11,910 nt of DNA from CAYUYM01 sp964449305 (GTDB lineage Bacteria > Bacteroidota > Ignavibacteria > SZUA-365 > CAYQST01). Each line of letters opens with the position of its first letter. Positions within the stretch are counted from its first letter, which is position 1. This document shows positions 1-6,557 of the stretch, piece after piece. The notes below the pieces were generated by a model. That model did not search any database, had not been told where the DNA came from, and was given only the letters and a program-made list of their open reading frames with translations. A program made the position numbers and the translations under genes. The stretch lies in the NCBI GenBank assembly GCA_964449305.1, contig CAYUYM010000113.1, positions 1 through 11,910 of the forward strand, written 5' to 3'.

Positions 1-3000
1 CGCATCTCCGGTGCCACCCCCCGCATCATCGGAAGCCGCCAGCCGGACGCCCTGCGTGAGGCCCTCGCCCGCCTGGGCGATGCTGCGCCCACCGATGCCT
101 CCCACCTCCTCCCTGCGGCCGTTCCGGAAACCCACGTCACCTTCCACGTGAACACCGACGCCCTCTTCCGCCTCGACAAGGCGTGGTTCGCCGCGAACGG
201 CGTCCCCGTCGCCGGGCTCGACCCCGCGTCGGTGAGGCTCTTCACCAAGGGCGTTGAAATCCCCATGGGCTCTGTGGGCATGGACGACGGCAGCTTTGAC
301 GATGGCGACTTCTTCTGCTTCTCCGGCACACGCCACTACGGCGATCCCGAGTATCGCCGCATCACCACGGGCGATGAGCCCATGCCGTTCTTCATCGACA
401 AGTACTGCGACTCCTCCGCCTTCATGCTGGCCTGGGGTGGCGCACCAGGCATGCGCCTCACAATGGCGGACGCGCCCCCCGCCCCCGCTGTCGATTCGCT
501 CCTCTGGTTCCTCGACCTCGCCCGCTACGAGCTGCCATCACTCATGCAGTTCACCGGCACCAACACCACGCGTCAGCAGATCCCGGACTGGACGTCGGAA
601 GACACCTGGCACATGGGCTGGATCTCCCAGGAATCCTCGTGGAATGCGCCGCTCACGCTGACCAACGTCCACCCCGGAGTCGCCGGGCATGCCTGGTTCA
701 AGACATCGAGCTGGGTGGTGCAGAACACCGCCCCCGTGCCCGGTCACAACATCGCCATCAGTGTCAATGCCAGCCCATTGCTCGACTCCGCACAGTTCCA
801 TCGTGATCAGCAGGCGCTCATCCACCATGATGTGGCACCGGAATTCCTCACGGAGGGGGCCAATGTGCTCAAGGTCACGAGCCTCAGGACGGGCTACACC
901 AATCAGGTCAATCCCCTCTGGGCGGAGATCGACTATCCGCGCACACTCACGGCCACGGCCAATGCCCTCTCCATCCCCGTGCGCGATGCGCGCATGACCG
1001 GCTTCCGCGTGATGCCGGTCCGCGGCTTCACCGACACCACGGCGATGGTGGTGCGGCTCCGGGGCGCGACCGCCGCAATCCTGCCGCGGCAGTGGGTGCA
1101 ACAGGGCGCCACCTGGACCTGCCTCGTCACCGACACCCTGGCGATGGGCGACCGCTATGTGCTGTCGACACCCGCCGCGATGCCCGTGCCGGCAAAGGGA
1201 ACGATGGTCACCGTCGCAGGCCTGCGACGCCCGCAGAATTCCGCGCACTACGTCCTCATCACCACACGGGCCTTCGCCACAACCGCGCAGCAGTACGTGG
1301 AGTTCGTCTCCTCGCACTATGGGGTGAACGCCATGGCCGTGTATGTGGAGGACATTTACGAGGAGTTCAGCGACGGGTTCTTCACCCCCGAGGCGATCAA
1401 GCGCTTCCTGGAGTATGCGTACACAGCATGGACCGCACCCCGGCTCACGTATGTGCTGCTCGCAGGAGATGCCAACTACAACACACGCGCGACGGGCATC
1501 CCCTATCCGCAGAACTTCGTTCCCGCCTACGGCTTCCCCGTGGGCGATGGCTGGCTGGCCCAGCTCAACCCCCTGACCGCGGATCTGACACTGCGCATCG
1601 GCCGCCTCCCGGTGCGCACTGAGCAGGATCTGCAGCTCTACCTCACCCGCCACAAGGACTACGTTTCCAAACCCTACACCGACTGGAACAAGCGCTACAT
1701 GTTCTTCAGCGGCGGCAAGCCCAATGTGGCCGGCGAGATCGCCGATCTCCGCGAAACCAACAGCCGCATCATCCGTGAGCTCATCGGCCCGGCGCCACTC
1801 GCCGGCGTCGCATCGCAGTTCTACAAGACCGTCGGTCCGAACACCGACTTCGGTCCACTCGGCGTGGACCAGTTCCGTGACATCATTGCAAAGGGGGCGA
1901 TGATCATCACCTACCTCGGGCACAGCGGAACGCAGACCTGGGACAACAGCATCGGCGATCCTGCCCAGCTCAACAACACGGTCGGCCGCTCGCCATTGGT
2001 GACGGATTTCGGCTGCTCCACCGGCAAGTTCGCAGAGCCCGACATCGAGTGCTTCGCGGAGCTCTTTGTACGTGACAGGAACAGCCAGGCCATCGGCTAC
2101 GTGGGCAATTCGTCACTCGGCTTCACCAACCTCACCTATGCGCTGCCCTACATGTTCCTTGAGGCCATTGTGCGAGACAGCATCATCGAGATCGGCGCCG
2201 CGCACCAGCGGGCGAAGCAGAAGCTGCTGGATGAGTACGGGGAGTCCCAGATCAACCGCATCTGCGCGCAGACCAACACACTGTTCTGCGATCCCATCAT
2301 CCGGCTTCCCATTCCGCCCAAGCCCAACCTCGTACTGGATCCCACCTGGCCACGCATCCTGACGCCCGTCGTCACCGAACGCAACGACTCCCTCCGCGTG
2401 CTTCTGCCCTTCGCGAACCATGGGCGCGCCACAGGCGATTCGCTCTTCATCCGCATCGAGGATCGCAATGCGGATTCCATCATCAGCAGCTCGATGCTTG
2501 CGCGCCTGCTGCCGGCGTGGCTCGACACGCTCTGGATCGCCGTGCCGATCCGTGGCATCTCCGGCGCGCGCACGCTGCGCATCACGCTCGACCCCGACAA
2601 CCGCATCGATGAGATCTACGAGAATGACAACACGGCGACGGTGACCTACACCGTGGCGGCTGGCTCGCTCCAGGCGTTGAACGCACACAGCGACTACGCC
2701 TCCTCCTGGCCCGACAGCGTCACCATTCTCAACCCCGTCTTCATCGCCACAGCGCCATCCCTCGTGTCGGTGGAGGCCGATGTGAACCCGCTGTTCACAC
2801 AGCCCTCCCGCATCGATGCACCGTATGGCACCGTCTTCACGCGCATGAAGCCCCCGGCGCCGCCTGCGGGCCCTGCCGCGCACTGGCGGGCCCTGCTCGA
2901 TGGCGACACGCGCAATCCCGCCGGTCCCTTCCGGGCGTTCGTCACCGGCACACGGCGCGGCTGGGTGCAGGCCGACTCCCTCTCCTTCTCCCGCAACCAG

Positions 3001-4782
3001 TTCACCAACGCCACCATCACCCCCTCGGGATTGCGCCTCGCAAACCGGAAGGTCAACCTCCGCGCGATCTCCGCGGGGTGGTACGACGGCAACTTCTCCG
3101 TCATCGAGAAGGACGGCATCAACGTGCTTCCGAACAGCTTCGGCTGGATGTACTCCCTGGCTGTGTTCGACAGCGTGTCCCTCGACCTCAAGCGTCGGCG
3201 GCAGTTCTGGACCTGGGGGCGGCGCTCCGATGCCGATTCCCTCGCCGTGGAGATGACGCGCATCTCCTTCGGAGAGATCGTGGTGGTGGCCACGTCGGAC
3301 GAGCCGTTCAAGAACATCGATCTCATCATCCCGGGCATGCACCTGCTCGGCAGCACCTACATCGACAGCATCCAGACCAACGATTCCTGGTCCATGATCA
3401 CGCGCAGAAGCATGCCCATCGGTTCGGCGAAGGAGCTGCTCACACGGAAGATGACCGGGAAGGCCATCGTGGATTCCACCTTCACGGTCAATGCCACACG
3501 CGGTCTGGTGCAGACCGAGGCCATCGGTCCGGCGTCACGATGGAACTCGCTGTTCGTCACACGCGACACACCTCCCGGTTCCAGAATCCTTGTGACCGTG
3601 TATGGACGCAGCGCCACGGGCGCCGTGGATTCACTCTTCGAGGTGCAGGTGACGGGCGACTCCCTCTCCCTCGCCTCCGTGGATGCCACCCGCCATCCAT
3701 GGATTCTCCTGCGTGCCGATCTGCGCGTCGGCACCAACCAGGCCTCGCCCATCCTCAGGCAGTGGAGCGTGGATTATGTGGATCTGCCCGAACTCGCGAT
3801 GAACTACCAGTCCGTGAAGGTGCTGCAGGACACGGTGTCCCAGGGCAGCCCAGTGCCCGTCAGCATCGGCATCGTGAATCCCGGGCCCGCAGCCTCGGGG
3901 CCGTTCAGCGTGGATGTGGAGACGGTGGACCGCAACAACCAGCGCACCCTCTTCCGCCGGCTCAACGCGGCCGGCCTGGCGCCCGATGCATGGTTCACCA
4001 CACAGCTCGACGTGCCCACGGCGCAGACCCCCGGCGCGAACCAGATCGTCGTGACCATTGATCCGGAGCATGCCGTGCTCGAGCAGTTCCGCAACAACAA
4101 CGTCTTCATCATGCCCTACCAGGTGAAGGGCGACACCACGAAGCCCTCCTTCGAGGTGACGTTCGACGGCGCGCTTCCCGTGTATGACGACTATGTACGC
4201 CCGACACCGGAGATCCGCATCCGGCTCTTCGACGCCAGCTCCATTCCCGTCACCAATCCCGACAACTTCATCGTCTATCTCGACGACACGCTCATCACCA
4301 GGGCGAAGCATCCCGACATCATCTTCCAACAGGGAACAGGTGAGGAGAAGGCCACACTCATCTGGTCGCCCGCACTCACCAGCGGCGAGCACATCTTCCG
4401 CTTCAATGTGCGCGACGGCATCGGCAACCTCGCAGATTCATCCATGCGCATTCTGCGGGTGTTCGTGGATGGCGAATCGAAGCTCGTCAACTTCTTCAAC
4501 TATCCGAACCCGTTCGCTGTCTTCACGGACTTCACCTTCACCCTCACCGGTTCCATGCCGCCCGACGACATGCACATCAAGATCCACACCGTCGCCGGTC
4601 GCCTCGTGCGCGACATCGCCGTGCCGCAGTCCATGCTCCGCATCGGCTTCAACGCGATCCGCTGGGACGGCCTCGACGAGGACCGCGATCCGCTGGGCAA
4701 CGGGGTCTACTTCGTGAAAACCACCTACAGTGTGGACGGCCACACGGAATCCTTCACCGGGAAGATCTCCGTCCTACGGTAG
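1..4782 (+). CDS. C25 family (gingipain/PorU2-like) cysteine peptidase with T9SS C-terminal sorting domain, 5'-truncated by window edge
   Basis: The reading frame is open from base 1 to the TAG at 4780-4782 (1593 codons in the window). The GTG at 148 is therefore only an internal codon: the true start and signal peptide lie upstream. In window codon numbers, a beta-rich N-terminal region is followed by the peptidase C25 domain at about 416-775. It contains LAGDANYN, the candidate catalytic His641 in YLGHSGTQTWDN, and the candidate nucleophile Cys672 in TDFGCSTGKF. A CARDB/Ig-like domain follows (about 776-888), then a long unrecognised beta-rich stretch, a second CARDB-like domain (about 1263-1377, DPEHAVLEQFRNNN), and a C-terminal sorting domain (about 1496-1593) beginning NYPNPF and containing the FlgD-like WDGLDEDRDPLGNGVY. 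Inference: an exported cell-surface or released cysteine endopeptidase handled by T9SS. The architecture resembles proteins labelled PorU2-like, so a sortase role is possible, but the C-terminal signal suggests a cargo. The gene ends 9 bp inside the convergent membrane-protein gene. Confidence 0.9.
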   Translation, partial: RISGATPRIIGSRQPDALREALARLGDAAPTDASHLLPAAVPETHVTFHVNTDALFRLDKAWFAANGVPVAGLDPASVRLFTKGVEIPMGSVGMDDGSFDDGDFFCFSGTRHYGDPEYRRITTGDEPMPFFIDKYCDSSAFMLAWGGAPGMRLTMADAPPAPAVDSLLWFLDLARYELPSLMQFTGTNTTRQQIPDWTSEDTWHMGWISQESSWNAPLTLTNVHPGVAGHAWFKTSSWVVQNTAPVPGHNIAISVNASPLLDSAQFHRDQQALIHHDVAPEFLTEGANVLKVTSLRTGYTNQVNPLWAEIDYPRTLTATANALSIPVRDARMTGFRVMPVRGFTDTTAMVVRLRGATAAILPRQWVQQGATWTCLVTDTLAMGDRYVLSTPAAMPVPAKGTMVTVAGLRRPQNSAHYVLITTRAFATTAQQYVEFVSSHYGVNAMAVYVEDIYEEFSDGFFTPEAIKRFLEYAYTAWTAPRLTYVLLAGDANYNTRATGIPYPQNFVPAYGFPVGDGWLAQLNPLTADLTLRIGRLPVRTEQDLQLYLTRHKDYVSKPYTDWNKRYMFFSGGKPNVAGEIADLRETNSRIIRELIGPAPLAGVASQFYKTVGPNTDFGPLGVDQFRDIIAKGAMIITYLGHSGTQTWDNSIGDPAQLNNTVGRSPLVTDFGCSTGKFAEPDIECFAELFVRDRNSQAIGYVGNSSLGFTNLTYALPYMFLEAIVRDSIIEIGAAHQRAKQKLLDEYGESQINRICAQTNTLFCDPIIRLPIPPKPNLVLDPTWPRILTPVVTERNDSLRVLLPFANHGRATGDSLFIRIEDRNADSIISSSMLARLLPAWLDTLWIAVPIRGISGARTLRITLDPDNRIDEIYENDNTATVTYTVAAGSLQALNAHSDYASSWPDSVTILNPVFIATAPSLVSVEADVNPLFTQPSRIDAPYGTVFTRMKPPAPPAGPAAHWRALLDGDTRNPAGPFRAFVTGTRRGWVQADSLSFSRNQFTNATITPSGLRLANRKVNLRAISAGWYDGNFSVIEKDGINVLPNSFGWMYSLAVFDSVSLDLKRRRQFWTWGRRSDADSLAVEMTRISFGEIVVVATSDEPFKNIDLIIPGMHLLGSTYIDSIQTNDSWSMITRRSMPIGSAKELLTRKMTGKAIVDSTFTVNATRGLVQTEAIGPASRWNSLFVTRDTPPGSRILVTVYGRSATGAVDSLFEVQVTGDSLSLASVDATRHPWILLRADLRVGTNQASPILRQWSVDYVDLPELAMNYQSVKVLQDTVSQGSPVPVSIGIVNPGPAASGPFSVDVETVDRNNQRTLFRRLNAAGLAPDAWFTTQLDVPTAQTPGANQIVVTIDPEHAVLEQFRNNNVFIMPYQVKGDTTKPSFEVTFDGALPVYDDYVRPTPEIRIRLFDASSIPVTNPDNFIVYLDDTLITRAKHPDIIFQQGTGEEKATLIWSPALTSGEHIFRFNVRDGIGNLADSSMRILRVFVDGESKLVNFFNYPNPFAVFTDFTFTLTGSMPPDDMHIKIHTVAGRLVRDIAVPQSMLRIGFNAIRWDGLDEDRDPLGNGVYFVKTTYSVDGHTESFTGKISVLR

Positions 4783-4790
4783 GAAGGACG
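4770..4790. terminator. Inverted repeat at the convergent gene overlap, possible weak bidirectional terminator
   Basis: CGTCCT at 4770-4775 is complementary to AGGACG at 4785-4790, with a 9-nt loop. A nested, mutually exclusive repeat CCTAC-G-GTAGG spans 4773-4783. The repeat covers the stop codons of both convergent genes. There is no T-run on either side, so a classical intrinsic terminator is unlikely. The 6-bp stem could arise by chance. Confidence 0.2.
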
Positions 4791-6057
4791 CGTCGCGGGG
4801 AATCCATTTCACGGCATAGGCGGCGAACAGCACGAGCGTCCACCCCACGGCGGCGAGGGATGCGATCGTGAGCCACCGGCGTGCGCGCGGCGCGGCAGCA
4901 TCGAGCAGCTCCGCATGGCCGAGCATGAACAGCGGGACGATGCCCACAAGGCGACGCATCCCGAAGGACTCCCCGGCCCACCATTGCCACGTGGATCCGC
5001 AGACAAGGATGGCGCCCGCCATCACCATCAGAGTGATGATGCGCAGAAGACGGTGGCGCAGGCGGACGACACCGATGGCGGCAAGGGCCAGCACGGGCGC
5101 CCAGAGGAACAGGCCGTGGCGGGGTGAGGCGAGCACCTGGAGCACGTGACGGCCGGCGTCGTCCATGAAGCCCGCACCCTGCGGCACAAGCAGCCATCCG
5201 CCGAGTGTGGCATGCCAGAAAAGCGCCTGCGGCAGCGCGGCAAGCGTGAATGCGGATGCGGCAAGAAGGAGACCGCGGACGATGCACCATGCAGCGATGC
5301 GATGCGTGTGGGTGTTCCATTCCGCCCGCACGGCGGTGAGAAGGAAGGGAAGAAAGACGACGTTCTGCCAGCGGACGAGAAACACGGCGCCCAGAAGCAA
5401 CCCCGTGAGCGCCCAGTGTGTGGGAGTGGGTTTGAAACGTGTGAGAAGGAACCACAGGAACAGCCCCACGGTGAACACCTCGCCCGCGTGACTCATCCAC
5501 GTTTCGAGCAGGGCCTGACTGATGATGGGGGAGCCTGCGGCTGGCAGGAGCACGGAAAGCAGTGCTGTGCGGGGTGAAACGACATGTTCGATGGTTCGGA
5601 ACACAAGAAAGAGTCCGAACACGAGCCAGGCAATGTTGGCAAGGCAGGCGGCGCTCTCCTCGATGCGGGAATGGCCATCGGGCGAAACGGGCAGGCCCGC
5701 CGAACCGAGGGCGCCAGCGATGAGATGGGCCGGGATCCATGCCGGTGCCCACAGGATGGGCGTGCCGATGGCGAAGGCGTAGGCCATGTGCATGCCCGCC
5801 CGCCCAGGATTCCCGGGCTCCATGCGCGCGTTGTAGATGTCGAGATCGTTCGCGATGTCCAGGTCCCCGTCCATGATTGCGGAGCGGAGATACGCGTAGT
5901 AATAGGCGCCGTCGCCGGAGATCAGATGATTATCCTGCCGGGGTACGGGGATGAGGAGGAGAAAGACCAGCATGCACGCCGCGCCGGCCAGGATGAACAC
6001 GGTGCGCGGTTCGCGCAGTGCCACCCACCGGTGATCAGCCCGGGATTGTGGTGCCAT
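4774..6057 (-). CDS. Polytopic membrane protein, GT-C/glycosyltransferase-39-like, function unassigned
   Basis: The 427-residue protein has about ten to eleven hydrophobic segments, near residues 18-38, 91-116, 137-156, 163-184, 191-206, 216-242, 254-290, 314-332, 338-358, 369-385 and 395-417. The first extramembrane loop holds SGDGAYYYAYLRS (47-59) followed by DGDLD (63-67). This acidic loop after the first helix is the place where GT-C enzymes carry catalytic or metal-binding acids. A second conserved-looking patch is WWAGESFGMRR (359-369), which resembles the sfGxR patch of glycosyltransferase-39-like proteins. Inference: an inner-membrane transferase using a lipid-linked sugar, or an uncharacterised relative; the substrate is unknown. 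The ATG at 6057 is supported by GGAGG at 6069-6065, 7 nt upstream. It lies 164 bp after the thiamine-binding gene on the same strand, with no recognisable promoter between them, so co-transcription is possible. Its stop overlaps the end of the convergent C25 gene. Confidence 0.85.
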   Translation of the reverse strand: MAPQSRADHRWVALREPRTVFILAGAACMLVFLLLIPVPRQDNHLISGDGAYYYAYLRSAIMDGDLDIANDLDIYNARMEPGNPGRAGMHMAYAFAIGTPILWAPAWIPAHLIAGALGSAGLPVSPDGHSRIEESAACLANIAWLVFGLFLVFRTIEHVVSPRTALLSVLLPAAGSPIISQALLETWMSHAGEVFTVGLFLWFLLTRFKPTPTHWALTGLLLGAVFLVRWQNVVFLPFLLTAVRAEWNTHTHRIAAWCIVRGLLLAASAFTLAALPQALFWHATLGGWLLVPQGAGFMDDAGRHVLQVLASPRHGLFLWAPVLALAAIGVVRLRHRLLRIITLMVMAGAILVCGSTWQWWAGESFGMRRLVGIVPLFMLGHAELLDAAAPRARRWLTIASLAAVGWTLVLFAAYAVKWIPRDASFLP

Positions 6058-6064
6058 GTGTGTG

Positions 6065-6069
6065 CCTCC
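6065..6069 (-). promoter_or_regulatory. Ribosome binding site of the GT-C-like membrane protein gene
   Basis: GGAGG on the minus strand lies 7 nt before the ATG at 6057. This is a strong Shine-Dalgarno match and fixes the start of this gene. Confidence 0.7.
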
Positions 6070-6114
6070 GTGGGTGATCGTTCGAAGCGGCTCGTTGGAG
6101 CAATCAAAACGCCA

Positions 6115-6133
6115 GGGAAGGGGAGGGGGAGGG
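6115..6133 (+). other. G-quadruplex-capable G-run tract upstream of the membrane-protein gene
   Basis: The plus strand has four runs of three to five G separated by only A or AA (GGG-AA-GGGG-A-GGGGG-A-GGG). This satisfies the standard intramolecular G-quadruplex pattern with very short loops. The tract lies about 58 nt upstream of the start at 6057, on the template strand for that gene, so the transcript would be C-rich. The rest of 6058-6221 shows no gene and no clear promoter. Confidence 0.55.
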
Positions 6134-6221
6134 TGTCACAACCTTGAGAACCTCGCAATGTTCCGGTGTGTCCCGGGCCCTGCCCCCACCCTGGCTATGC
6201 GCTCGCTGTATCATCAACACG

Positions 6222-6542
6222 TCATTGCGTCGTCCCCTTCCGCAGCTCCCGTCCCAGGATCGCCTGCACTGCGTCCACCTTGCTGTGGAGGCGCGATGTG
6301 TCACCGCGGCGGTAGTCCACCTTCAGGGTGACGTTGATGCGGTCGCAGTCCGCCTCGAGTGCCGTGAAGCAGGCGGTGACGAGGGACATGACGTCATGCC
6401 ACGATCCCTCGATGATGGTGCTCATCGGTGTGAGCTGGTAGGCAAGCCCCGAGGTGTCGATGATGTCGAGGATGCGTGCGACGTAGGGGGAGACGCTTGT
6501 GCCCTTGTCCGTCGGAAAGATGGTGAGTTCGGCCATGACCAT
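6222..6542 (-). CDS. Thiamine-binding domain protein (DUF77 / MTH1187-YqgV type)
   Basis: The 106-residue protein matches the small thiamine-binding (DUF77, MTH1187/YqgV) fold over its whole length. It has an N-terminal strand AELTIFP, then TSVSPYVARILDII, the core YQLTPMSTIIEGSW, and a C-terminal half with INVTLKVDYRRG and a KVDAV helix. Family members are short beta-alpha-beta proteins of about 100 residues that form oligomers. Some bind thiamine, but a physiological role is poorly settled. No export signal is present, so it should be cytosolic. The start is taken as the ATG at 6542 because GGGAG at 6555-6551 sits 8 nt before it; the alternative ATG at 6536 would be 14 nt away. It starts 15 bp after the stop of the secreted subtilisin gene, implying a shared transcript, which is an odd functional pairing. 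Confidence 0.88.
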   Translation of the reverse strand: MVMAELTIFPTDKGTSVSPYVARILDIIDTSGLAYQLTPMSTIIEGSWHDVMSLVTACFTALEADCDRINVTLKVDYRRGDTSRLHSKVDAVQAILGRELRKGTTQ

Positions 6543-6550
6543 GGGCGGAT

Positions 6551-6555
6551 CTCCC
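6551..6555 (-). promoter_or_regulatory. Ribosome binding site of the thiamine-binding protein gene
   Basis: GGGAG on the minus strand lies in the 15-bp gap between the subtilisin stop (6558) and the ATG at 6542. Its 8-nt spacing selects the first of two closely placed ATG codons. Confidence 0.55.
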
Positions 6556-6557
6556 TG

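Noticed and set aside
148..150. GTG at 148 as the start of the C25 peptidase
   Set aside because: The frame is open to the window edge with plausible coding sequence before it. No signal peptide follows 148 even though the protein must be exported.
538..1923. 461-codon open frame antisense to the C25 peptidase
   Set aside because: It is a shadow frame created by strong G/C third-position bias. The translation is Arg/Gly/His/Glu-rich with no domain, and the opposite strand encodes a clear peptidase.
2113..3342. 409-codon antisense open frame
   Set aside because: Low-complexity charged translation opposite a well-supported coding frame; no ribosome binding site or recognisable motif.
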